Below, one piece after another: positions 1 through 8,289 of a stretch of DNA of 64,000 nt. Below the pieces are notes generated by a model that ran no database searches, was not told the DNA's origin, and saw nothing but the letters and a program-made list of their open reading frames with translations. Within the stretch, counting starts at the first letter, position 1, and every line of letters begins with the position of its first letter. The stretch is from Sporomusaceae bacterium. Lineage in GTDB: Bacteria > Bacillota > Negativicutes > UBA1444. The DNA lies in NCBI GenBank assembly GCA_018434355.1, contig JAHDPL010000020.1, forward strand, positions 118,255-182,254, given 5' to 3'. The translations under genes and the position numbers were made by a program.

Positions 1-434
1 CAGCCAAGGAAGGCGCCGAAGTTCTCTTCCTCATCGTCATCCCGGCCACCGCCGCTGTGTTCGGCATTATCGGCGCCTTGGAATATGCAGGCATCTGGCA
101 ATATATCCATAACGCGCTCACCGCTCTGCTCAATTTCTTTTCCATCGATATGGAAACCGGCATGGTCTCGATCCTGGCCTCACCCACTCTGGCCATGGGC
201 ATGCTGACCAAAACAGCGGGAGCGCTGCCGCCCAAACTGGTTGTCGGCTCTTTCATTCTGGCCTCTTCCGGGTTACCGCTGGGTGTAGTGTTCGGACAAA
301 TCCCGATGATCTGGAAAGGTGTCTCCGATCTGGACGAAACCGAAGCGGTAAAAGCCGCCGTACTGGGAATTGTCCTGCGCATTCTCACCGCTTTCCTGAT
401 TGCCGAATTCCTTACCCCGTTTATTATGAAATAA
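1..434 (+). CDS. Nucleoside-recognition (Gate) domain membrane protein, 5' truncated
   Basis: The reading frame is open from the window edge (first full codon at base 3) to the TAA at 432-434, so only the C-terminal ~143 residues are present. The visible part is hydrophobic with about four membrane segments, separated by short loops rich in Gly and Pro. It resembles the Gate (nucleoside recognition) domain family, inner-membrane proteins often placed next to amino-acid fermentation genes and suspected of transport. A terminator follows at once, so it is probably not in the same transcript as the mutase genes downstream. The family call is tentative, and the substrate is unknown. Confidence 0.6.
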   Translation, partial: AKEGAEVLFLIVIPATAAVFGIIGALEYAGIWQYIHNALTALLNFFSIDMETGMVSILASPTLAMGMLTKTAGALPPKLVVGSFILASSGLPLGVVFGQIPMIWKGVSDLDETEAVKAAVLGIVLRILTAFLIAEFLTPFIMK

Positions 435-449
435 AAACCCCCGATTGCG

Positions 450-477
450 CGGGGGAGCCCCTCCCCCGCTTGTTTTC
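450..477 (+). terminator. Rho-independent terminator after the Gate protein
   Basis: A GC-rich hairpin (GCGGGGGAG at 450-458 against TCCCCCGC at 463-470) is followed by the T-rich stretch TTGTTTTC. It lies 16 bases after the stop codon and separates the Gate gene from the mutase operon. Confidence 0.8.
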
Positions 478-545
478 TCAATCAGGCGCTAACTTGCTTT
501 GTCGTCAATCATCAAAGATGAGCGATATTTCCTGGAGGTGATTCC

Positions 546-785
546 ATGAGTCAGTCACTGGAAAAAGTCATGGATGCCGTAGACGTGGAAACGTTGTTGG
601 TTTGCGACTCGGAAGCCGAGGGCCGCAGTTTGATGCTCGATATCCTGAAAGGATTTGGCTTTACCGACGTTGATGTCGTGTTTGCCCAGTTTGAGGGTCC
701 CGGCGTGCGGATTCGCGGCAGAGCCTATGTGCATCGCCCGGCTGACAAATATCACTGGCTGCAGCAAGCCGGGAAAGCGGGGTGA
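546..785 (+). CDS. Small conserved-looking protein of the mutase operon
   Basis: 79 residues; start ATG at 546 with ribosome site CTGGAGGTG at 532-540. The stop at 783-785 lies four bases before the ATG of the mutase, which implies translational coupling. No signal peptide, membrane segment or cysteine cluster; it reads as a small soluble alpha/beta protein. I do not recognise the family. Position and size suggest a small subunit or chaperone of the adjacent B12 enzyme, as aminomutases such as OraSE have small partners, but no similarity to OraS was evident. Function unknown. Confidence 0.6.
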   Translation: MSQSLEKVMDAVDVETLLVCDSEAEGRSLMLDILKGFGFTDVDVVFAQFEGPGVRIRGRAYVHRPADKYHWLQQAGKAG

Positions 786-789
786 TTCC

Positions 790-2613
790 ATGCGCAAAAT
801 CTTGTTGGCGCCGCTGGACCCTGTGCATGACATCGGCTTGAAAATGATTGCGCGCGGCCTCTTTGACGCAGGCTATGAAACGCACCTGCTGCCGCCGGAC
901 CTGACGACAGAGGAGATTATCGAGCAGACGTTGCAATTTCATCCTGCGGTGCTGCTGCTCAGTCGAACGCTCGGTTACGGCGTGGCGGAAAACCTGGCCC
1001 GCATGGTGGACCTGGCTGACGCCGCCGGGCTACGCGACCACATGAAAATCGGCGTCGGCGGCATGGCGATCCGCAGCGAACTGGCCGCAGAACTTGGGTT
1101 TGACGCCGGCTTTGGTCAGGGAACCAGCATCGAACAGGTGATCTGTTTTATTGAAGGAACCGAGTACAACCCGGAAGTGCAACGCAGTGGCAAAACAAAA
1201 CGCAACCTCACCGACGGCTATGATTATGCCTGGCGTCATGCCGGCATCGCCGCCAAAGTCGACCGGATTACCGACCAAATCATCGATTGGGCAGTCCAGC
1301 GGACTTCCCCAGGCGTCGAGCGGGCCAAACTGCGCGATGCTGCCTGGGATGTCGACCTCTGGCGGGCCCGCATGGGCGTCGGCGACTTTTACAAACACTA
1401 CGCGCCGCTATGCGGCGAACTGCCGATGAACTTCTACGGCGGCGGGCAGCTGCACCCAAAAACCCGCCGTTTCAGTCAGCAGGAAGTCGACGGACTAGAA
1501 CAGTATCTGACCGAGACCAAACTGCGCATGTCGGTCCAGTCCTTGCGACACAAACGCCCGGGACCCTTGGTGTTCAACCAGTACGGCACCGGCTGCCCAT
1601 TCATGGATATCGGTCATATCCTGGCTAGCGAAGCTTGGGGCGCAGACGGCGTCATCCACTTCGACCCTTCCTGGGGCGCCAGAACCGAAGGCTTGCTGGA
1701 CGGATTCCTCACTCATCAGGAAGACGGCACCGTCATCACTCCGGCCAACCTGAACCGGATTCAGCGGGCGCTCGAACCCTCCACGCTCTGGCAAGTTCGG
1801 GCGCACCGGGGGCTCAACACACCGGAAACCGTGGTTCTGGCCGGAAAAATCGGCGCTGATCTCAGCAAAATCAACATCTGCTATGGCTCGCTGGCTGCCG
1901 GAACCGATCCGGCCCGCATGACGGTCGACGGCTACCATGCCATCCTGTACGCCAAACAATACGGCATGCCGTTTGATGTCGTAACCAACGAAGAACTTTC
2001 CGGCGTGCCGGCGCACAAAGCCTTTGCCGGCATGCTGATCGTGGCCGGCCTGGCCCGGAAGCTGGGAGCTCGACCGATTTTGCAGCCGTTGTTCGCCTGT
2101 TCGCCGGAAGTCATGGTCAACGGGCTGATGGAAGATAACTACATCGACTTCAATGCGGCCAAGGTCATCGCCCTGCGGTCCATTTTGAACGCGCCGCTCT
2201 GGCCGGGCGCGCCGGTCGGCTTTTTGACCCACACCGAAGACCGGGTGCAGTCGGCGATGACCACTTCGCTGCACGCCTGTCTGGCGGCTACCCTCAACGT
2301 GGACGCCGTTTCCATCGCGTCCACTGACGAGGCCTATTCCGGCGGCCCAATCTCCGCCCCCGCCAAAATCGACACCCTACGCGCCGTCCAGGAGGGTTTC
2401 CGGTTCTTTGGCCGGGCCGGCATCGCCCCGACCGACCAGGCGCAGGTCTTTGCCGACCAATTGGTGGACGGCATCGAAAAAACCTTGACCCAGGTACTCG
2501 CCTGCGGCGATTTTGTCGCCGCCCTGCACGCCGGCTGTCTCGGCTCCCGCGAAGAAGGCGCCCATCCCGGCCGTGCCGGCAAAGATAGCGTGAAGTCCAA
2601 AACTACAATATAA
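790..2613 (+). CDS. Fused cobalamin-dependent mutase (B12-binding domain + glutamate-mutase-E-like barrel)
   Basis: 607 residues from ATG 790. Residues 1 to ~130 are a B12-binding Rossmann domain: LDPVHDIG near residue 10 supplies the HxxG histidine, followed by LLLSRTLGYG and the IGVGG...FGQGT end motif. Residues ~150-590 form a TIM-barrel-like catalytic region whose C-terminal half aligns by eye with glutamate mutase subunit E. The total length equals GlmS plus GlmE (about 137 + 480), so this looks like a natural S-E fusion. It should carry out a carbon-skeleton or related radical rearrangement; the substrate is unknown. The conserved Asp is three residues before the His instead of two. A read-through start upstream in the same frame is rejected because it overlaps the small gene. 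Confidence 0.75.
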   Translation: MRKILLAPLDPVHDIGLKMIARGLFDAGYETHLLPPDLTTEEIIEQTLQFHPAVLLLSRTLGYGVAENLARMVDLADAAGLRDHMKIGVGGMAIRSELAAELGFDAGFGQGTSIEQVICFIEGTEYNPEVQRSGKTKRNLTDGYDYAWRHAGIAAKVDRITDQIIDWAVQRTSPGVERAKLRDAAWDVDLWRARMGVGDFYKHYAPLCGELPMNFYGGGQLHPKTRRFSQQEVDGLEQYLTETKLRMSVQSLRHKRPGPLVFNQYGTGCPFMDIGHILASEAWGADGVIHFDPSWGARTEGLLDGFLTHQEDGTVITPANLNRIQRALEPSTLWQVRAHRGLNTPETVVLAGKIGADLSKINICYGSLAAGTDPARMTVDGYHAILYAKQYGMPFDVVTNEELSGVPAHKAFAGMLIVAGLARKLGARPILQPLFACSPEVMVNGLMEDNYIDFNAAKVIALRSILNAPLWPGAPVGFLTHTEDRVQSAMTTSLHACLAATLNVDAVSIASTDEAYSGGPISAPAKIDTLRAVQEGFRFFGRAGIAPTDQAQVFADQLVDGIEKTLTQVLACGDFVAALHAGCLGSREEGAHPGRAGKDSVKSKTTI

Positions 2614-2628
2614 AGGGAGGAAACACCA

Positions 2629-4092
2629 ATGAAACCCAACTACAAATTCGAAATGTACCGTCAACTGCAACAGAACATCCCTGCCCTGTACGCCGAAGCC
2701 AAAGCGGCGGCGGAAGAGATCGTGCCGAAGGAACTTAAAGGCAAGTTTGGCCTGACTGGCGCCATCTCCGGCTGCCCTGCCCCGCTGCGCGACGACATCA
2801 TGAAAGCCGGCGAAGACGGCGCCAAAGAAGTCATCCCCCTGGCCAAGCTGGTCGATGAAATCCGCGAACTGGTCAAGAGCGTCTACGGTGACGAATATGA
2901 CGCCGCACCGACTTCTACCTGCGAAGCCGGACTGTGGGTCACCTTCGACAGCCTGTTCAGCCCGCCGATGATGGGCCGTGGCGACAGCTATCGCTCCCGT
3001 TATATCGCCCCTTATGAAAAACATATGCACCATCAGGCCAGTTACGGCCGGCCGGTGCCGCCGCGTTACAAGGACATCTACGCCGACCGTGGCTCGACCG
3101 CCGGCGAACTCGGCTTCTATGGCAAACGCCAGAACAATCTGGACACGGTCATCGTGCCGCTGGTTGGCGCCAACTATGATGTACACGGCATCAAATATCA
3201 TCCGGTTCCCCTGCTCACCGGCGTCGACCCCGAACAATCCAAACTGGCGCTGGCCAAACAGGCGGCGATCCATGCACCGATGCTGGCCGGCTTTACCTCG
3301 CTCGGCTATGAAACCCCCGGTTATGGCTACGCCAAAAAAGACACCGAAGGCACGCCGCTGTTGCAGAAATATATCGGCGAAATCGCCCGCGACTACAATG
3401 TTCCCTATGTGATCGACAACGCCTGGGGTCTGCCGTTTGTCGGCTGCAACCCGATCAAATCCGGCGCCGACGTGATCATCTACAGCATGGACAAAGCGAC
3501 CGGCGCGGCGACCAGTGGCCTGATCATCGGCAAAGAAGAGTGCATGGTGCCGATCCGGCGCGCTCTTGGCATGCACGGCGATCGTTACGGCACCACCGCC
3601 TCCTACGGCAAAGCGGCCTATGTCACGTTTGACGCCGGCAAAGAAGCGCTGTTGACCCAGATCCAGGCGTTGAAAGTGCTGCGCGACCAGCCGGAAATCC
3701 TGACCGCCCCGGTCGATGCGCTGGAAAAAATCGTCCGCGAAGAGTTCGCCAAGATCAATCTGCCGAAACGGCTCAAAGACGGCCTGCTGATCAGCAAGTC
3801 CTACAATTCGACCGCCGTGGAAGTCAACTACGAAGCCACCTGGGCCAATGGCGAAATGGGACTGCCGATCTTCTCGATCGAAGACATGTACGCTGGTTCC
3901 AACATCCTGCAGACCGGCATGGCCCAGATGGGCGTCATCCCAACCGTCGCCTACGACGGCAACATCTATATCTCGCCCGGCCTCGGCACCTGCGACAGCA
4001 ATGGGCAAATCATCGACGCGGCCATGCGCCCGGCGATCCGCGCCTTGGTCAAGCTGATCGAAATCACCGCCAAATATGCGGGCCTGCTCTAA
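2629..4092 (+). CDS. Fold-type-I PLP-dependent enzyme of the mutase operon
   Basis: 487 residues; ATG 2629 preceded by AAAGGGAGGAAA. The fold-type-I signature is visible: an aspartate in VIDNAWG (D263) that would bind the pyridine nitrogen, and the Schiff-base lysine candidate in YSMDKATG (K289), followed by the small-residue turn AATSG. The overall layout recalls the SelA/SepSecS and cysteine-desulfurase branch rather than ordinary aminotransferases. The reaction is not predictable from sequence; lyase, aldolase or aminotransferase are possible. It lies 15 bases after the mutase and is probably the next step on the same substrate. A long antisense frame over this gene is judged a GC-skew shadow. 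Confidence 0.75.
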   Translation: MKPNYKFEMYRQLQQNIPALYAEAKAAAEEIVPKELKGKFGLTGAISGCPAPLRDDIMKAGEDGAKEVIPLAKLVDEIRELVKSVYGDEYDAAPTSTCEAGLWVTFDSLFSPPMMGRGDSYRSRYIAPYEKHMHHQASYGRPVPPRYKDIYADRGSTAGELGFYGKRQNNLDTVIVPLVGANYDVHGIKYHPVPLLTGVDPEQSKLALAKQAAIHAPMLAGFTSLGYETPGYGYAKKDTEGTPLLQKYIGEIARDYNVPYVIDNAWGLPFVGCNPIKSGADVIIYSMDKATGAATSGLIIGKEECMVPIRRALGMHGDRYGTTASYGKAAYVTFDAGKEALLTQIQALKVLRDQPEILTAPVDALEKIVREEFAKINLPKRLKDGLLISKSYNSTAVEVNYEATWANGEMGLPIFSIEDMYAGSNILQTGMAQMGVIPTVAYDGNIYISPGLGTCDSNGQIIDAAMRPAIRALVKLIEITAKYAGLL

Positions 4093-4117
4093 CTAGCGGC
4101 AAGAGGAGGTTTTGGGC

Positions 4118-5032
4118 ATGTCGTCGAATGACCCTTATAAAGCAGGCAAATTCAGCAAAAACCCCTACGCTTTGAAAAGCGATGTCATCGGCCAGTTGGT
4201 TGTGACGCTGGACGGACGCATGGAAAACCGCGGACTATCGCTCATCACGCCGCCGTCCCGCTGCGTCTGCCGTCACCAGGTTCACGAACTGATCCTGACT
4301 GATGAGCCGACAGCCATGCCGGGCCGGCAAGTCGACCGAATCGGCTACCTCGGCTTCTTCAGCGTAGAGGCTGGCGGCGTAATCCTGCGGGGCGACGCGG
4401 TCTGGCTGGACGAGCAGTGCATCGGCGCGGTCGCCGGCTTTGACGAAACACACATGCCCAACCACCTCAATATCGTAATCGCCACCGACAAGCTGACAAC
4501 CGGCGTGGAGATCGGCGCTCGGCCCGGGGCCCGGCTGCAGTTCTCCCTGCCGCAAGCAAAGGAGGAACAACGAATGACACCCGAAGCAAAACTCAAAGAA
4601 CTGCAAATCGAACTGCCGGTGCCGGCCACACCGCTGGCCGCCTATGTTCCCGTGGTCGTAGCCGAAGGCTGGGCCTATACCTCGGGCCAGATTCCCCTCG
4701 TCGACGGCAAACTGGCGTTTCAGGGAAAAGTCGGTGGCCCGGTTGACGAAAAGGCCGGCTATGAAGCGGCCCGCATCTGCGTGATCAATTGCCTGGCGGC
4801 GCTAAAGGCCGCACTGGGCAGTCTGGACCGGATTGAAAGAGTGGTCAAGGTCGTCGGCTTCGTCAACAGCGCCAGCGGCTTCACCGCCCAGCCCAAAGTG
4901 ATCAATGGCGCTTCCGAGCTGCTGGTGCAGGTGTTCGGCGACGCCGGCAAACATGCCCGGTCGGCGGTCGGTGTGGCCGAATTGCCGCTGGACGCTGCTT
5001 GCGAAGTGGAACTGGTCGTCAAATTGAAATAA
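4118..5032 (+). CDS. Unknown N-terminal domain fused to RidA (YjgF) domain
   Basis: 304 residues from ATG 4118 (ribosome site AGAGGAGG at 4102-4109). Residues 1 to ~150 are an unrecognised soluble domain. Residues ~153-304 are a RidA/YjgF enamine/imine deaminase domain, which hydrolyses reactive enamines released by PLP enzymes; this fits the preceding PLP gene. An in-frame ATG at 4574 (residue 155) has an excellent ribosome site, AAAGGAGG at 4559-4566, so a free RidA of ~152 residues is probably also made. There is no stop between the halves: either a true fusion with an internal start, or two genes joined by loss of a stop. Confidence 0.75.
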   Translation: MSSNDPYKAGKFSKNPYALKSDVIGQLVVTLDGRMENRGLSLITPPSRCVCRHQVHELILTDEPTAMPGRQVDRIGYLGFFSVEAGGVILRGDAVWLDEQCIGAVAGFDETHMPNHLNIVIATDKLTTGVEIGARPGARLQFSLPQAKEEQRMTPEAKLKELQIELPVPATPLAAYVPVVVAEGWAYTSGQIPLVDGKLAFQGKVGGPVDEKAGYEAARICVINCLAALKAALGSLDRIERVVKVVGFVNSASGFTAQPKVINGASELLVQVFGDAGKHARSAVGVAELPLDAACEVELVVKLK

Positions 5033-5047
5033 AGGAGCACACGAAAG

Positions 5048-6340
5048 ATGAGCAAGGTTGTTGTTGTTGTTGGCGGAGGTTGGTCCGGCTGCTCCGCCGC
5101 CCTGGAAGCGAAAAAAGCCGGCTGCGATGTGGAACTGTTTGAGCGGACCGATATGCTACTGGGAACCGGCCTGGTTGGCGGCATCATGCGCAACAATGGC
5201 CGCTATACCGTCACCGAGGAAATGCTGGCGATGGGCGGCGGCGATCTGTTTCGCGTCGCCGATGCGCAGGCCCGTCATACCAACATCGAGTTTCCCGGCC
5301 ACAAGCATGCCAATTTATATGATGTGTCACGCATCGAACCGGCAGTGCGAGACGTACTGCTGTCGGCCGGCGTCAAACTGCATCTGTCCAGCCGGTTCAA
5401 AGACCTGACTCTCAACCAAAACGCCGTCAGTTCGGTCGTGTTTGATGAATACCACGGCAAATCCGACGAGCGGATCGAAGCGGACGTGTTCGTCGATACC
5501 ACCGGCACCGCCGGTCCGATGGGAAACTGCAGCAAATACGGCAACGGTTGCGCGATGTGCGTGCTACGCTGCCCGACGTTCGGCCCTCGGGTCAGCCTAT
5601 GCGGCAAAGCCGGTGCGGCCGAGATCATGGGCATGAAGGAAGACGGTTCGTTCGGCGCAATGAGCGGGTCCTGCAAACTGCACAAAGACTCCCTCAGCGA
5701 AGCGATCCAACAGCAGCTGGACCAAACCGGCGTGGTCGTGATCCCGATTCCGCAGGCATTGCAGAAGAGCTTGGAATCGTTGGGGCAAAAAGCCTGCCAA
5801 CAGTATGCGCTGAAAGAGTTCGCCGAAAATATCATTTTGCTCGATACCGGCCATGCCAAACTGATGTCTTCCTATTATCCGCTGCACATTTTGCGGCAGA
5901 TTCCCGGCTGCGAGAATGCCCGGTTCGAAGACCCCTACTCCGGCGGCATCGGCAACTCGATGCGCTATCTGGCTCTGGCGCCGCGCGACAACTGCATGAA
6001 GGTGGAAGGCCTTGCCAATGTGTTCTGCGGCGGCGAAAAAGCTGGTCTGTTGGTCGGCCACACCGAAGCGATCATCACCGGCAGTCTGGCTGGGCGCAAC
6101 GCCGCCCGCTTCGCCCAAGGCAAATCGGTCGATGCAATCCCGACCTCGCTGGCCTGCGGCTTCGGTATCGCCTATGTGCGGAAAAGCATGCAAACCGAAG
6201 CCGGTCTGAAAAAGAAATATACATTCTCCGGTTCCGTGTTATTTGATAAAATGAAGGAAAGCAACCTGTATTCAACCGATATCGGCGAAATTGGCCAACG
6301 CGTCGCAGCCGCAGGCATGAGCGGTTTTTTTGCCAGTTAA
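5048..6340 (+). CDS. FAD-dependent oxidoreductase with Cys-rich motif
   Basis: 430 residues; ATG 5048 with AAAGGAG upstream. The N-terminus VVVVGGGWSGCSAALEA is a dinucleotide-binding GxGxxG fold, with the acidic ribose-binding position at ELFER. A second FAD segment lies near the C-terminus (GLANVFCGGEKAGLLVG). Between them NGCAMCVLRCP places three cysteines at CxxCxxxC spacing, which could hold a metal or Fe-S cluster or serve as redox thiols. It resembles the GidA/TrmFO-like part of the FAD oxidoreductase superfamily, but in an operon with a B12 mutase it is more likely a substrate oxidase or dehydrogenase. Electron acceptor unknown. Confidence 0.75.
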   Translation: MSKVVVVVGGGWSGCSAALEAKKAGCDVELFERTDMLLGTGLVGGIMRNNGRYTVTEEMLAMGGGDLFRVADAQARHTNIEFPGHKHANLYDVSRIEPAVRDVLLSAGVKLHLSSRFKDLTLNQNAVSSVVFDEYHGKSDERIEADVFVDTTGTAGPMGNCSKYGNGCAMCVLRCPTFGPRVSLCGKAGAAEIMGMKEDGSFGAMSGSCKLHKDSLSEAIQQQLDQTGVVVIPIPQALQKSLESLGQKACQQYALKEFAENIILLDTGHAKLMSSYYPLHILRQIPGCENARFEDPYSGGIGNSMRYLALAPRDNCMKVEGLANVFCGGEKAGLLVGHTEAIITGSLAGRNAARFAQGKSVDAIPTSLACGFGIAYVRKSMQTEAGLKKKYTFSGSVLFDKMKESNLYSTDIGEIGQRVAAAGMSGFFAS

Positions 6341-6375
6341 TCGCGTCAACGTACCATGAAAGAAAAGGAGCCGCT

Positions 6376-7095
6376 ATGCTAAACGAAAAAGAAGCTGTGG
6401 AAAAGGAATTGTTGCTTCTGTTGCGCGACTCAGCCCAACCGGCCGGCTGCGGCTCCTTGTGCGCCGCGTTGCAGGCGCGAGGCTTTCGAATCAGCGAAGC
6501 CACAACCGGCAGGTTGCTACGCGATTTCGACCTGCAATCCTATACGGAAAAAGCCGGCTACCAAGGGCGCTGTTTATCGATCACGGGAGAAGCGAGATTG
6601 CAGTCGCTGTTAAAACTCGAAAGCCGTCACAAGTGGCGTGAAGAGCTGACCCAGGCTGTGCAGGGTCGCACCAAGGATGAGCTGTTGGAGGTCTTGGTCG
6701 CCCGTGATGCGATTGAAGGGGCGATTGCCGCGCTCGCCGCGCAAAAAGCGACGCCTGCCGACGTGCTTGCCCTGACCAATATCCTCAGTCGCCAGCAACT
6801 GATGGCTCAGACCGAGCAAGTCGCGGCGGACGAGGACGTGACCTTTCACGAGGAGTTGGCCCGGATTGCCGGCAACAAAATCCTGCGCGCTTCGATCGGC
6901 CTGATCCGCCAGGACCACCAGCTGTCACCGGTCCTGGAAACGATTCGTCGCAAAGTCGGCAGCAAGATCCATATCGATCATCAACGGATTGTCGACGCGA
7001 TTGCCGCGCATGAGCCCGAGACGGCCAGAGCAGCCATGCACCACCACATCAACGGCCTGATCCATGATGTCGAAAAATACTGGGACGAATCCTAA
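6376..7095 (+). CDS. FCD-domain transcriptional regulator
   Basis: 239 residues; ATG 6376 after AAAAGGAG. Residues ~5-75 form a winged-helix DNA-binding domain that looks like the NrpR/RNase-R type rather than the classic GntR helix-turn-helix. Residues ~95-235 are an all-helical FCD ligand domain with the usual metal-binding positions (Asp in EVLVARD, His in DVTFHEEL, His in HQRIVDAI, His in AAMHHHI). It probably senses the operon's carboxylate or amino-acid substrate and controls the operon from within. Confidence 0.8.
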   Translation: MLNEKEAVEKELLLLLRDSAQPAGCGSLCAALQARGFRISEATTGRLLRDFDLQSYTEKAGYQGRCLSITGEARLQSLLKLESRHKWREELTQAVQGRTKDELLEVLVARDAIEGAIAALAAQKATPADVLALTNILSRQQLMAQTEQVAADEDVTFHEELARIAGNKILRASIGLIRQDHQLSPVLETIRRKVGSKIHIDHQRIVDAIAAHEPETARAAMHHHINGLIHDVEKYWDES

Positions 7096-7112
7096 CTCGT
7101 CGAGGCATACGA

Positions 7113-8189
7113 TTGCTGGAGTATACGTTAGGCATCGCCGGCACTGCCAAAAACACCGGCAAAACAACCACGACCAATGCGATCCTCGCTTGCCTGCGCA
7201 AACGGGGAATCGCCGTCTTTTTGTCTAGTATCGGTTATGACGGAGAAAACCTGGACAATGTCACCGGCCTGCCCAAACCGAAAATTCCGATGGAACCGGG
7301 CGATATCGTGGCTACCGCCGCTCGATGTCTGGATGCCGGCTCGGCGCAATATGAGCGGATAAGCGAAACAAACATCCATACCCCGCTGGGGCGGGTGCAA
7401 CTGGTGCGGATCACGACGCCGGGCCTGGTGGTAACCGCCGGTCCCAATAAAAGTTCCGAAACCCGGCGGCTGATTTCGCTGTTTCGCGAGATCAGCCCCG
7501 GGGTCATTTTGCTGGACGGCGCACTAAACCGGCTGGCGCCGATGGTGGAAGCCGATGGTCTGGTGTTTGCCACCGGAGCGGCACTGACAACCGACCTCCC
7601 CCTGCTTGCCAGAGACACCGGCTACATCGAACAGGTCTTCCGATTGCCTTGTTTGGCGCCCGGACTGGCTGACGAAAACCCGCAGACAATCTGCCTGTAT
7701 GACGCCGCAGGCTATCGCACGGAACAATTGCCTGCCTCCTCGCTGTTTTCCGCCGCCTATGCGAAAGCAATCGTCGACCGTCTACCTCCTGGCGGCAAAC
7801 TGGTAGTGCCGGGAATCATCGGTAAAACCGCGTTTCAACAGCTGGCCGACAGCTGGCTAACACTCGGCAATGCAGGTCAGCTGATATTTTCCGACCCAAT
7901 CAAACTGCTGGTGTCCGGCAAAGCCGCCTGTTTCTACGAACTGCTCGAACGCCTGGCAACTGGCGGGATTCATGCCGGCGTTTTGAGACGCATCCCGTTG
8001 CTGGCGGTCACCGTCAATCCGTTTTATCCCCAATACCGGCTGGAAAACGATACGTATCAACCGGCCTATGTCGATTTCCATCGCCTGCATGTCGCGCTTC
8101 GCAGCGAACTTTCCACGCCGGTTTACAACGTGGTCCGCCAAGGCGCCGAACGAATCATCGATGCGATTTTGCAGAAGATGCCACAATAG
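7113..8189 (+). CDS. P-loop protein resembling aminomutase reactivase subunit KamB
   Basis: 358 residues from a TTG start at 7113 with GAGG at 7102-7105. The N-terminus IAGTAKNTGKTTTTNA is a Walker A loop, followed by SSIGYDGE and a Pro-rich LPKPK segment. From family knowledge this combination recalls KamB, one of two proteins that reactivate B12-dependent lysine 5,6-aminomutase; no MutS-like KamC partner is present here. Last gene of the mutase operon, so a repair or metallochaperone role for the B12 enzyme is plausible. The assignment rests on remembered motifs and should be treated as a hypothesis. Confidence 0.5.
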   Translation: MLEYTLGIAGTAKNTGKTTTTNAILACLRKRGIAVFLSSIGYDGENLDNVTGLPKPKIPMEPGDIVATAARCLDAGSAQYERISETNIHTPLGRVQLVRITTPGLVVTAGPNKSSETRRLISLFREISPGVILLDGALNRLAPMVEADGLVFATGAALTTDLPLLARDTGYIEQVFRLPCLAPGLADENPQTICLYDAAGYRTEQLPASSLFSAAYAKAIVDRLPPGGKLVVPGIIGKTAFQQLADSWLTLGNAGQLIFSDPIKLLVSGKAACFYELLERLATGGIHAGVLRRIPLLAVTVNPFYPQYRLENDTYQPAYVDFHRLHVALRSELSTPVYNVVRQGAERIIDAILQKMPQ

Positions 8190-8221
8190 TTTGCGGGCCA
8201 TCGCTGTTTTTACATTTTTTG

Positions 8222-8250
8222 TTGGAAACGACCTTCCTAAGTGGTAGAAT
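8222..8250 (+). promoter_or_regulatory. Predicted sigma-A promoter for the binding-protein/phosphatase pair
   Basis: The -35 box TTGGAA (8222-8227) and -10 box TAGAAT (8245-8250) are separated by 17 bases, 40 bases before the ATG at 8290. The ribosome site CTGGAGG lies at 8277-8283. Confidence 0.65.
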
Positions 8251-8289
8251 ATTTATAGTAATATTCCGGCATTTTTCTGGAGGCCGTTC

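Noticed and set aside
655..789. Upstream extension of the mutase gene
   Set aside because: It overlaps the small protein gene in another frame, and the B12 domain begins right at ATG 790.
2377..4008. 543-codon open frame on the minus strand over the PLP enzyme gene
   Set aside because: Low-complexity Gly/Ala/Val/His composition, no ribosome site, and exact overlap with a gene having clear motifs; a shadow of GC-rich codon third positions.
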